Shown here: piece after piece, positions 1-6,672 of the stretch
Layout of the letters: each line of letters begins with the position of its first letter
Numbering within the stretch: position 1 is the first letter of the stretch
Assembly: GCA_900317795.1 (NCBI GenBank)
Contig: ONIF01000062.1
Coordinates: forward strand, 1-10,496
Origin: an uncultured Eubacteriales bacterium
Lineage (GTDB): Bacteria; Bacillota; Clostridia; Oscillospirales; Acutalibacteraceae
Reading direction: 5' to 3'
DNA length: 10,496 bases
Made by a program: the position numbers and the translations under genes
The notes under the pieces: model-generated
Told to the model about the DNA's origin: nothing
Database searches by the model: none
The model's input: the letters and a program-made list of their open reading frames with translations, nothing else

Positions 1-96
1 ATGTCATTCCGAGCGAAGCGAGGAATCTTTGAAAGATTCTTCGTCACTTCGTTCCTCAGAATGACAAAAGGAAATTTTCAGTGACGTTTACTATAA
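1..96 (+). repeat. MITE-like palindromic repeat, copy 1 (left end outside window)
   Basis: Bases 1-71 are identical to 8589-8659, and match the reverse complement of the copy at 10249-10393 with one difference seen. The right end is intact and finishes with CGTTTACTATAA (85-96), the inverse of TTATAGTAAACG found at the start of the other two copies. The core holds a perfect 17-nt palindrome (23-39) nested between GTCATTC and GAATGAC, so it can fold as a hairpin. The left terminal repeat should lie just before base 1. No coding capacity is evident. The element ends 8 bases before the -35 box of the response regulator promoter. Confidence 0.85.
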
Positions 97-104
97 AAAT
101 AGAT

Positions 105-133
105 TTGACATTTTTCAGACATAAGTTTATAAT
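105..133 (+). promoter_or_regulatory. Consensus sigma-A promoter for the response regulator operon
   Basis: TTGACA at 105-110 and TATAAT at 128-133 are both perfect matches to the housekeeping consensus with the ideal 17-bp spacer. Transcription would start near base 140, about 30 bases before the ATG at 169. An AGGAAG ribosome site lies at 153-158. The promoter begins 8 bp after the end of MITE copy 1. Confidence 0.85.
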
Positions 134-168
134 TAAATTGGGAAGATTTTTTAGGAAGAAGTGAAAAT

Positions 169-963
169 ATGAGAATTATTTGTGTTGATGATGAAAAATT
201 GATTTTGGAGCTGACGGTTTCCATGTGCCGTGAACTGCCTCAAAAACCCGAAGTGCAGGGTTTCAGCAATTCGGCTGACGCTCTTGAATATCTCCGCTGT
301 CATAAAACCGATATTGCCATTATTGACATCAATATGCCGGATATGACCGGAATCGTTCTGGCAGCAAAAATGAAAGAAATCAATAAAAATATTGCCATTA
401 TCTTTTTGACAGGCTATTCCGAATATGCACTTGACGCAATTTCAATGCACGCATCGGGCTATCTTATGAAGCCTGTCAGCAGTGAACGTCTGAAAGAAGA
501 AATTGACTATGCCATGGAAAATATCGAGCTTCACAAATATAAGCCGCAAAATACCAATATCTTTGTGAAAACTTTCGGGAGATTTGATGTATTGTTAGAC
601 GGAGAACCTATTGCATTTCAACGTTCCAGGGCAAAAGAACTTCTTGCCTATCTCGTGGACAGACACGGCAGTTTTGTATCAAGGTCAACAGCTTTTTCGA
701 TTTTGTGGGAAAACAGGACATATGACAGACCAATGCAGAAACAGCTTGATGTGATATTGAGAAGTCTTCGTGCAACATTGGACAAATACGGTATCAGCAA
801 TATGATTGAAATGAGGCAGGGATATATACGGGCAGTTCCCGAACAGTTTGACTGCGACCTGTACAGATTTTTTGACGGCAATATTGACACAGTCAATTCC
901 TTTCAAGGTGAGTATATGAGTGAATACTCATGGGCAAGCTTTACGGAAGCAAATATATCATAA
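169..963 (+). CDS. Response regulator with REC receiver and SARP/BTAD-type winged-helix output domain
   Basis: This 264-residue protein is a two-component response regulator. Residues 1-120 form a receiver domain: the acidic pair D7-D8, the phosphoacceptor D53 (IIDINMPD), T81 and K101 (LMKPVS) are all in place. From about residue 130 a second domain begins with FVKTFGRFDVLLDG, the typical first strand of the Trans_reg_C winged helix of SARP/AfsR-like regulators, followed by FQRSRAKELLAYLVD. The last 40 residues (CDLYRFFDG, GEYMSEYSWASF) resemble the start of a BTAD domain, cut short compared with full SARP proteins. It is cotranscribed with the downstream membrane protein gene. No kinase partner is adjacent; the kinase fragment at the right edge is about 10 kb away and no pairing can be claimed. 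Domain calls rest on motif recognition. Confidence 0.9.
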   Translation: MRIICVDDEKLILELTVSMCRELPQKPEVQGFSNSADALEYLRCHKTDIAIIDINMPDMTGIVLAAKMKEINKNIAIIFLTGYSEYALDAISMHASGYLMKPVSSERLKEEIDYAMENIELHKYKPQNTNIFVKTFGRFDVLLDGEPIAFQRSRAKELLAYLVDRHGSFVSRSTAFSILWENRTYDRPMQKQLDVILRSLRATLDKYGISNMIEMRQGYIRAVPEQFDCDLYRFFDGNIDTVNSFQGEYMSEYSWASFTEANIS

Positions 964-981
964 AGCAAAAAAACGGATAAC

Positions 982-988
982 AGAAAGG
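982..988 (+). promoter_or_regulatory. Ribosome binding site that favours the start at 997
   Basis: AGAAAGG at 982-988 lies only 2 bases before the ATG at 991 but 8 bases before the in-frame ATG at 997. The second spacing is normal, so translation more likely starts at 997 (MKVKR). Confidence 0.6.
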
Positions 989-996
989 ATATGCCT

Positions 997-1671
997 ATGA
1001 AAGTCAAACGTATCATTATGCGGATAACAGACCTTATTATGACATGCAATTTGTTATTTCTAATGTCTTTGCAGGTCACACAGCAATTCACTCATGAATG
1101 GACAGGCATTGCAATGACGGTGCTTTTTATTGTACATCACATTTTCAACTATAAATACTACAAGACACTTTTCAAGGGAAAATACAATTTTCTGCGAATC
1201 TTTCAGCTTTTGCTCAATATTTTGCTTTTAGTATCATTTATAATAACCGCTGTTTCGGGAATGGCAATGAGCCGTTTTGCAACTCCGTTTATGAAAGGCT
1301 TAATGAAAGCCTCGGATGCCCGTAAGCTGCACCTTGCTTTATCCTATTGGACATTTGTTTTGACGGGATTGCACATCGGTCTGCATTTCGGCATGATTAC
1401 GGCAAAACTGCCGAAAGGCATTTTTCGAAAAATTGCCGCTGTGATTATGGCAGCTGTTTCCGTCTATGGCTTTGTGCTGTTCTTGAATGCAAACATTTTT
1501 GACTATATGTTCATGAAAACGCAATTTGCCTTTTTGGATTATGATAAAGCGGCTTGGCTGGTTATACTGCAAAACTTTGTTATGTTGATTTCATGGGCAT
1601 TCACGGCATATTTGCTGTCGCTGTCTGTAAAGCTGCTGTCAACTAAAAAGCAAAAAAATAATGATACATAA
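997..1671 (+). CDS. DUF4405-like membrane protein, possible cytochrome b-type fold
   Basis: The product is 224 residues from the preferred ATG at 997 (226 from 991). It is strongly hydrophobic, with about five membrane segments. Numbered from 991 these are roughly 9-30, 37-54, 68-90, 114-132 and 145-166, plus a last segment at 187-214. The motif THEWTG (residues 34-39) followed by VLFIVHHIFNYKYY, and later KLHLALSYW and GLHIGLHFG, is the pattern I associate with DUF4405. In that family, paired histidines in membrane helices suggest haem binding, as in cytochrome b-like proteins. Candidate ligands are H49/H50, H114, H128 and H132. The gene follows the response regulator by about 30 bases on the same strand, so the two are probably one transcript. 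A role as redox membrane component or as input to the regulator is open. Family assignment comes from memory of motifs. Confidence 0.75.
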   Translation: MKVKRIIMRITDLIMTCNLLFLMSLQVTQQFTHEWTGIAMTVLFIVHHIFNYKYYKTLFKGKYNFLRIFQLLLNILLLVSFIITAVSGMAMSRFATPFMKGLMKASDARKLHLALSYWTFVLTGLHIGLHFGMITAKLPKGIFRKIAAVIMAAVSVYGFVLFLNANIFDYMFMKTQFAFLDYDKAAWLVILQNFVMLISWAFTAYLLSLSVKLLSTKKQKNNDT

Positions 1672-1719
1672 AAAACAGCCTTGCCGATTTTTACGAAAAT
1701 TCGGCAAGACTGTTTTTTT
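1671..1719. terminator. Bidirectional rho-independent terminator
   Basis: The stem arms CAGCCTTGCCGA (1676-1687) and TCGGCAAGACTG (1701-1712) pair with one mismatch around a 13-base loop. The stem is preceded by a run of A and followed by a run of T, so it has a T-tail on both strands. It lies between the plus-strand membrane protein gene (stop at 1671) and the convergent STAS gene (stop at 1792) and can serve both. Confidence 0.9.
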
Positions 1720-1791
1720 AGTCACTTGCAGAAGTCTATACAGACGATTTTGAAAATGACTTGATAAATTCGGCAGATAAAATCCGATAAA

Positions 1792-2088
1792 TCATTCAAT
1801 CGTCATAATCTCATTAAAGCCCGTTATCTCAAATATCTCCATAATCGTGTCGCTGACATTGATGACTTTCATTGAACCCTGACCATTCATTGTTTTTTGT
1901 GCCGAAAGCAGCACTCTGAGTCCTGCCGAAGATATATATTCCAATTTTTCCATGTCTATTATGAGTTTCTCAACACCGCTGATATTTTCCTTAACGGCTT
2001 TTTCCATTTCGGGTGCAGATGTTGTATCAAGTCTGCCTGCAATTTTCAGTATAAGACTTTTTGCCTCTTTTTTGATTTCGATTGTCAT
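1792..2088 (-). CDS. STAS-domain anti-sigma factor antagonist (SpoIIAA/RsbV-like)
   Basis: The 98-residue product is a single STAS domain. It shows the usual order: a first strand (MTIEIKKEAKSLILKIAGRLD), a helix (SAPEMEKAVKE), the strand KLIIDMEKLEYI, then the signature SSAGLRVLLSAQK. S53 or S54 (more likely S54, by position) matches the serine phosphorylated by RsbW/SpoIIAB kinases. Such proteins bind and inactivate the kinase when unphosphorylated. The ATG at 2088 is chosen over an upstream in-frame ATG at 2127 because AAGGAGAGGA sits 5 bases before it, while 2127 has no such site. The gene is the last of the minus-strand cluster, 144 bases beyond the stop of the DHHW gene, and has its own promoter. 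Its natural partners in the window are the kinase at 6277-6672 and phosphatase at 6669-8312. Confidence 0.92.
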   Translation of the reverse strand: MTIEIKKEAKSLILKIAGRLDTTSAPEMEKAVKENISGVEKLIIDMEKLEYISSAGLRVLLSAQKTMNGQGSMKVINVSDTIMEIFEITGFNEIMTIE

Positions 2089-2093
2089 AATTA

Positions 2094-2103
2094 TCCTCTC
2101 CTT
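2094..2103 (-). promoter_or_regulatory. Strong ribosome binding site fixing the STAS start at 2088
   Basis: Read on the minus strand the sequence is AAGGAGAGGA followed by TAATT and ATG. This near-perfect Shine-Dalgarno site shows that the 13 extra residues encoded up to 2127 are probably leader, not protein. Confidence 0.8.
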
Positions 2104-2145
2104 AAAAAATATTTTTTCATTCAGCATAAATCGGCTTCCCTAATC

Positions 2146-2175
2146 ATTATAACGCTTTATGCGGTGCTGTGTCAA
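2146..2175 (-). promoter_or_regulatory. Sigma-A type promoter for the STAS gene
   Basis: On the minus strand TTGACA (2170-2175) and TATAAT (2146-2151) are separated by 18 bp. Both boxes are perfect. The predicted start of transcription is near 2139, giving a leader of about 50 bases. The spacer is almost completely filled by one arm of a large inverted repeat (2149-2165), so a protein bound there would block the polymerase. Confidence 0.8.
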
Positions 2176-2216
2176 CTGTAAATCCACAGGAATTTTTATA
2201 CCGCATAAAGCGTTAT
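2149..2216. repeat. 17-bp perfect inverted repeat; two operator-like half-palindromes at the STAS promoter
   Basis: ATAACGCTTTATGCGGT (2149-2165) is repeated exactly in inverse at 2200-2216, with 34 bases between the arms and 51 bp between arm centres. Each arm is itself an imperfect dyad with core CGC-N5-GCG. One arm lies in the promoter spacer and touches the -10 box; the other lies upstream of the -35 box. This suits two binding sites for one dimeric regulator on the same helix face. A terminator for the DHHW operon is less likely, since no T-run follows on the minus strand. Confidence 0.65.
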
Positions 2217-2232
2217 TTTTCGCTGAAATCTC

Positions 2233-3645
2233 TTATTGTGTACGCAAAATATCTAATTTTTCCGAATTTTCGCCCAATGCGGAATATGCCACCATCGTAA
2301 ACAGCAAATCTGTAATTTTCTGCTCTTTCACAAAGTTCACAAGGTTCAAATCAAAATATCTCATATCAATCACATATATTTCTTCATAAGAACCAAACAA
2401 ATATCCCGGTATGGCATTTCCGTAACTGTCCTTGACAATGGCAAGCTTTCTGCCGTTCTTGACATTCGTTTTTACTCTGACAACCTGTTCATCTCCACCC
2501 ATGAATGTCAAATAAGCATTATGCTGAGGGTCGCCTACGTCAACAAAGAAATCCCATTCTTTCATATCAGTGAAATCGGTAGCATAGTGTTCCGTTATGC
2601 ATTTATCCATGTTCGACGGCACATAATAAGTGAATGTTTCGGGGTCGTTATTGATATGCGGGTCCTCCGTGAAAGCGTACATTGTGCCTACAAAGCCCTC
2701 TATATCATTCTTTTGATAATCAGAAAGTTCCTTGAAGTCAAGGTTTGCAACTTCCGCAAATTTCTGAGCCGCATAATATGCTCCCAGCGGTGTCCAGTGA
2801 TGGTCTGTGCGGAAATAAATATCTTCTGCGGTATGCTGTGCCAAAACAGTGTCTATATCTATGCTGACAATGCCGTCATCAAGTCTTGATGCAATACTGT
2901 CAAAGCATTCTTTCTGATTGATACTGAAGCCCGAATAATTGCTCGGCAGATAGTATTCACTTGCAAGCGGGGCTATCATAGAGTAAATCTGCACACTGTC
3001 GCCTAAATCCCTATGAAAGTTATTGAGGGCTTCTACATAAGTATTTCCCGTACCGCCTCCCAGCAGTTCCAATGCACGATAATGCCCGTTGTGATTGACA
3101 ACGATTATACCATTTTCAACTGTATAATCTGCCTCCCCCATCTGACTTGTTTCGGCTTTGGATTCCTCCGATACCTGTGAAACCGTGGATTCCTGTTTTG
3201 AAGTTTCCTTTGATGTTTCAGACGGTTTTGATTCTTCCGCCGGCTTTGAAGTTTCAACCGGTTTCGGATTATTCTTTACTTCTTTTGCACCGATAATTTT
3301 TACTTCATCAGCCGTGTGCAGTCCGAAAATACTTTTGAAATTATAACCTGCCGTTTTGAAGCTGTCACGGAACGGTACAGTATCATCATAATATTCCGCT
3401 ACCTGTTTGGTGAACTCTCCCGAAAAATACGAACCGAATGAAAATTGAGGAAAAGTCGCCAGCTTTCTCTTTTCAATCTGCGATTCCGTTGACCTCGGAA
3501 ATACAATCAGAAAAAGTGAGGTCAGTCCAAATACAACAAGCAAAATGAGCACCGACAAAGCACCTGCCAAAACCTCAATATTTTTTCTTTTGATATGATT
3601 GAAACGGTAAAGTTTTCCTTGATTTTGTGTAGGTTTATTTTCCAT
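2233..3645 (-). CDS. Membrane-anchored DHHW-family protein (AlgJ/AlgX-like putative O-acetyltransferase partner)
   Basis: The 470-residue product has a short basic cytoplasmic tail, one membrane helix at about 25-50, and an extracytoplasmic part. A low-complexity Ser/Thr/Glu/Lys/Pro stretch (about 124-170) looks like a spacer through the cell wall. The C-terminal 300 residues carry FRTDHHWTPLGAY (DHHW at 281-284) and AIVKDSYGNA. By analogy with AlgX/AlgJ (DxHW plus a distant Ser), the likely triad is D281, H283 and S407. Such SGNH-like proteins work with an MBOAT protein to transfer acetyl groups to extracellular polymers; the substrate here is unknown. The gene begins 19 bases after the MBOAT stop, with AAGGTGAGGTGG before its ATG, so it is translated from the same transcript. 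An alternative is a non-catalytic acetyl carrier or polymer-binding partner. Confidence 0.85.
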   Translation of the reverse strand: MENKPTQNQGKLYRFNHIKRKNIEVLAGALSVLILLVVFGLTSLFLIVFPRSTESQIEKRKLATFPQFSFGSYFSGEFTKQVAEYYDDTVPFRDSFKTAGYNFKSIFGLHTADEVKIIGAKEVKNNPKPVETSKPAEESKPSETSKETSKQESTVSQVSEESKAETSQMGEADYTVENGIIVVNHNGHYRALELLGGGTGNTYVEALNNFHRDLGDSVQIYSMIAPLASEYYLPSNYSGFSINQKECFDSIASRLDDGIVSIDIDTVLAQHTAEDIYFRTDHHWTPLGAYYAAQKFAEVANLDFKELSDYQKNDIEGFVGTMYAFTEDPHINNDPETFTYYVPSNMDKCITEHYATDFTDMKEWDFFVDVGDPQHNAYLTFMGGDEQVVRVKTNVKNGRKLAIVKDSYGNAIPGYLFGSYEEIYVIDMRYFDLNLVNFVKEQKITDLLFTMVAYSALGENSEKLDILRTQ

Positions 3646-3664
3646 TTTACAGCCACCTCACCTT

Positions 3665-5110
3665 TCAGAAACGGAAATACAAAAACGGATTGTTTGTACT
3701 GTCAACCAACAATATACTCGACATTATCAGCAGATAACAGCAAATTGCCGTTCCGCCCAGCTTGCCGACCATATATACAACATTGTTGCCCCACTCGTTA
3801 AAGAAATATTTGATTTTTTGCAGTATCGGCATGGAAACGGCTATTGCAAACAATATCAGGAAAATGTTATTCAACAGTGTATTCCATGTTGCAATATCTG
3901 CAAATGCACTGCCGTTGGCAATCATCCCAATACCCGTGATATTCACAAAGAAATTGCCCAGCTGTTTCATATCCGAGAAACAGAAAATACCAAACCCTAC
4001 TACAATAATCAGCTTGCTGTAAATATGCGTCAGTACTTTGTTCCACTTTTTCATACGCTTTTTTCCGAGTTTTGTTTCGATAAAGATAAATATTCCGAAA
4101 TACAGTCCCCAGAAAATAAAATTCCATGAAGCACCGTGCCACAATCCCGTACAGAACCACACTAAAAATAAATTCAGATATTTTCTCTGCTTGCCCATGA
4201 TAGGCACATAAAACAAGTAATCTCTGAAAAACGAACTTAATGAAATATGCCACCTCTGCCAAAATTCACTTATCGTTTTGCAGATGAACGGATAATTGAA
4301 GTTTTCATTGAAGTGGAATCCGAACATTCTTCCCAGACCTATTGCAATATCGGAATATCCGCTGAAATCAAAATATACATACAGTGAATAGCAAATCACC
4401 ACAAACCATGTTCCCAAAAATGACATCGAGGAAATATCATTATAGGGCTGTCCGTTGAGAAAATCCCCGAAATATTCCTTGACAATATCATACAGGCTGT
4501 TTGCAATTATGACTTTTTTGGCTAAACCTATAATGGCTCTTGTTGCCCCCTCGCTTATATCCGAAACAGTTGCTTTACGTTTGCTTATCTCCTGTTCGAT
4601 AACGCTGTAACGTACAATCGGTCCTGCCACAAGCTGTGGAAACAGTGCCAAATACAGCAAAAATTTATAAAAATGCTTTTGCGGAGGAACGGTTTCCCAA
4701 TAGCAGTCCATGATATAGGAAATTGCCTGAAATGTGAAAAAGCTGATACCGATAGGCATGACTATATGCGGTACAGGTATTCCGATATGCAGTAAGCCGT
4801 TGATATTTTCCACAAGAAATCCCGTATATTTGAATATCACAAGCAGAAGAATATCCACGCCAATCGCTATCCCTGCAAAAAGCTGTGCTTTCGGAGTTTC
4901 CCTATGCTGTGCGATTTTCAGAGCCATAAACCAGTTCAGATAGGCACTGAATAACAGCAGGATTACCCATATAGGTTCGCCCCATGCATAAAATATCAAT
5001 GAAGCAACAATCAATACAATGTTTTTCTGTTTTAGGCTTTTTCGGGTATAGTATGCCAAAAATACCACTGCCAAAAACAAATACAAAAAATACAATGATG
5101 AGAATACCAT
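3665..5110 (-). CDS. MBOAT-family membrane O-acyltransferase (AlgI/DltB-like)
   Basis: The 481-residue polytopic protein has the length and layout of AlgI. Recognisable blocks are VMPIGISFFTFQAISYIMD (about 117-135), FPQLVAGPIVRY (157-168), YVYFDFSGYSDIAIGLGRMFG (244-264), NFNYPF and SEFWQRWHISLSSFFRDYLF (281-300, with H288), and GLWHGASWNFIFWG (322-335), whose H325 is the invariant MBOAT histidine. The C-terminus PFLYFRF matches the aromatic tail common in AlgI homologues. The enzyme would take an acyl group, usually acetyl from a cytoplasmic donor, and pass it across the membrane to a partner such as the two DHHW proteins that flank it. The ATG at 5110 follows AAAGGAAAGGA by about 10 bases. 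DltB is excluded as a close match because no dltA, dltC or dltD gene is present. Confidence 0.93.
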   Translation of the reverse strand: MVFSSLYFLYLFLAVVFLAYYTRKSLKQKNIVLIVASLIFYAWGEPIWVILLLFSAYLNWFMALKIAQHRETPKAQLFAGIAIGVDILLLVIFKYTGFLVENINGLLHIGIPVPHIVMPIGISFFTFQAISYIMDCYWETVPPQKHFYKFLLYLALFPQLVAGPIVRYSVIEQEISKRKATVSDISEGATRAIIGLAKKVIIANSLYDIVKEYFGDFLNGQPYNDISSMSFLGTWFVVICYSLYVYFDFSGYSDIAIGLGRMFGFHFNENFNYPFICKTISEFWQRWHISLSSFFRDYLFYVPIMGKQRKYLNLFLVWFCTGLWHGASWNFIFWGLYFGIFIFIETKLGKKRMKKWNKVLTHIYSKLIIVVGFGIFCFSDMKQLGNFFVNITGIGMIANGSAFADIATWNTLLNNIFLILFAIAVSMPILQKIKYFFNEWGNNVVYMVGKLGGTAICCYLLIMSSILLVDSTNNPFLYFRF

Positions 5111-5145
5111 TATAAATTTTTCCTTTCCTTTTAATCTTCTTTATT

Positions 5146-6264
5146 TCAGTTCACAAGCGACTGCAATTCCTCACATCTCTGATAAGTGGCAGATGCCATC
5201 GCATTGTTGATAAAAATAACTTCATCAATTTCATTATCCGCAAGATACTGATTTAAATTAAACTCCGCATAGCGTGAGTCTATCATGTGAGTTTCGCTGT
5301 AGGTATAGGCTATGAACGGACAAAATGCGTTTCCGTAGGATTCCTTTACAACAGCAATTTTTTTGCCGTTGCCGTCACTGTTCTTTGATACAATAAGCGG
5401 TTGGTCGCCCCCTAAAAATACACCGTAGGCATTCACGCCCTCTGCATAGCCGTGAATCAAACTGTACTCATACAATTCATTTCCCTCATCATCATACAGC
5501 ATGGTATCAATATCTTTATCAACCGTGAAATATTCTACATAATCTTCTTTCAGATTATTCAGTCCGTCAACGTCACTGTCCGCAAGACTGCCCCAGTAAC
5601 CCTCTATTTTTTTGGCTGTCATGCTTTCAAGAGGTATTGCATCAACACTTGCCGTCTTACAGAAATCCGCATAGGCATAATAAGCCGCCCTGCCTGTCCA
5701 GTGATGGTCTGTATTGAAATAAAGGTATTCATCTCTGTGCTGCATAAGTGTATTATATGTATTTACGGGGATAATTCCGTCAGCGGAATAACTGCTTGTA
5801 ATTTTATTGAGATACTCCTCCTGTGACGATACGGTATCTTTGAATTTATCGGGCAACGTAACACCGCAGTGTGTCGGAACAAGAACATTATATATTTTTA
5901 TGCTGTCATCAAGACTGTTTCTGATGGTTGACATGACGTCGGCATAATTTTCCGCCATATCATCATTACCGAAAAACTGTTCATAAGCAACCCCATTATA
6001 CACAAGCAAGCCGTTGATATATTCCCCTTCATTATCGGGTGTGGGGTCCTCGATATCGGGAACGGTATTTTCTTCCGTACTTTCTTCGGGTTCATCACTT
6101 GGCTCGGCAGTGCTTTCCTGCTGTCCGTCCGATACAACAGATGATGTATCATTATTTTGATTTTGTCCGCCCGAAACAGACGGTTCAGAGTTTCCTCCGC
6201 ACCCCGAAAGGCATAACATTGATACCAATAATGCCGAACATAAAAGTTTTACATATCTTTTCAT
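5146..6264 (-). CDS. DHHW-family lipoprotein, second AlgJ/AlgX-like partner of the MBOAT protein
   Basis: The 372-residue product starts with a lipoprotein signal peptide. The lipobox LSGC ends at C22, the predicted lipidated residue. Residues 23-80 are a Ser/Glu/Pro/Asn-rich linker. The folded part contains YFNTDHHWTGRAAYYAY (DHHW at 186-189) and AVVKESYGNAF, which place D186, H188 and S309 as likely catalytic residues by analogy with AlgX. It is a distant paralogue of the 470-residue protein on the other side of the MBOAT gene: both share GGDQ/GGDE, the K-D/E-SYGNA block and the IDxRYxxxNL segment near the end. They differ in anchoring, by lipid here and by a membrane helix there. The start at 6264 is backed by GAGGGAGAGA directly upstream. 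The gene follows the kinase by 12 bases and precedes MBOAT by 35, so it links regulators and enzymes in one transcript. Confidence 0.87.
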   Translation of the reverse strand: MKRYVKLLCSALLVSMLCLSGCGGNSEPSVSGGQNQNNDTSSVVSDGQQESTAEPSDEPEESTEENTVPDIEDPTPDNEGEYINGLLVYNGVAYEQFFGNDDMAENYADVMSTIRNSLDDSIKIYNVLVPTHCGVTLPDKFKDTVSSQEEYLNKITSSYSADGIIPVNTYNTLMQHRDEYLYFNTDHHWTGRAAYYAYADFCKTASVDAIPLESMTAKKIEGYWGSLADSDVDGLNNLKEDYVEYFTVDKDIDTMLYDDEGNELYEYSLIHGYAEGVNAYGVFLGGDQPLIVSKNSDGNGKKIAVVKESYGNAFCPFIAYTYSETHMIDSRYAEFNLNQYLADNEIDEVIFINNAMASATYQRCEELQSLVN

Positions 6265-6276
6265 ATTCTCTCTCCC

Positions 6277-6672
6277 TCAAATTTTTTTATACAGATACAG
6301 TTTATTGCAATTATCATACCGCAAATATTCCACTTTGTCCATCATTTTTTTTACCATAAAAATTCCCAGTCCCCCAATTTTTCTTTCACTTGCCGAAAGA
6401 GAGGTATCGGGGTCGGCTTTTGCAAGAGGATTAAACGGTTTTCCGCTGTCGGTCAGTTCAATGCAGACAGTATTATTATCTGTCAGATAAATTTCAATAT
6501 CCGCTGTTCCTTTATTATCTTGATAAGCATAGCCTGCAATATTTACGAAAATTTCCTCTACGGAAGTATCTATCTGCATTTGTGCCTTTGGAGGACAATT
6601 CACGCTTTCAAGAAAATTGTCGATAAATCCCAGCACTTCCGAAAGATTTTTTACATCTGCATTTGTTTTCAC
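6277..6672 (-). CDS. RsbW/SpoIIAB-like serine kinase, anti-sigma factor type (HATPase_c)
   Basis: The product is a 131-residue GHKL-fold protein when started at the GTG at 6672. Its ATP-site motifs are present: the N box with E39, E40 and N44 (EEIFVNIAGYAY), the G1 box with D75 and G77 (LTDSGKPFNP) and the G2 box around G100-G103 (IGGLGIFMVKKMMD). Such proteins phosphorylate a STAS antagonist and often sequester a sigma factor. The GTG overlaps the TGA stop of the upstream phosphatase gene as GTGA, and GGAGG lies 7 bases before it; this favours it over an ATG at 6696. Translational coupling would keep phosphatase and kinase in step. The likely substrate in this window is the STAS protein at 1792-2088. 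No sigma factor gene is nearby, so the final target may be elsewhere or may not be a sigma factor. Confidence 0.9.
   Translation of the reverse strand: MKTNADVKNLSEVLGFIDNFLESVNCPPKAQMQIDTSVEEIFVNIAGYAYQDNKGTADIEIYLTDNNTVCIELTDSGKPFNPLAKADPDTSLSASERKIGGLGIFMVKKMMDKVEYLRYDNCNKLYLYKKI

Noticed and set aside
1897..2181. Plus-strand open frame crossing the STAS gene and its promoter
   Set aside because: Cys/Phe/His-rich antisense product, no ribosome site, and it covers a promoter and operator on the other strand.
2149..2216. Inverted repeat as terminator of the DHHW operon
   Set aside because: The 34-base loop is long and no T-run follows the second arm on the minus strand; one arm lies in a perfect promoter, which fits an operator better.
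2521..2889. Plus-strand open frame within the DHHW gene
   Set aside because: Antisense shadow of a gene with clear DHHW and SYGN motifs; no supporting start signals.
3867..4262. Minus-strand open frame inside the MBOAT gene
   Set aside because: Out-of-frame shadow; the MBOAT frame carries the invariant histidine and all family blocks.
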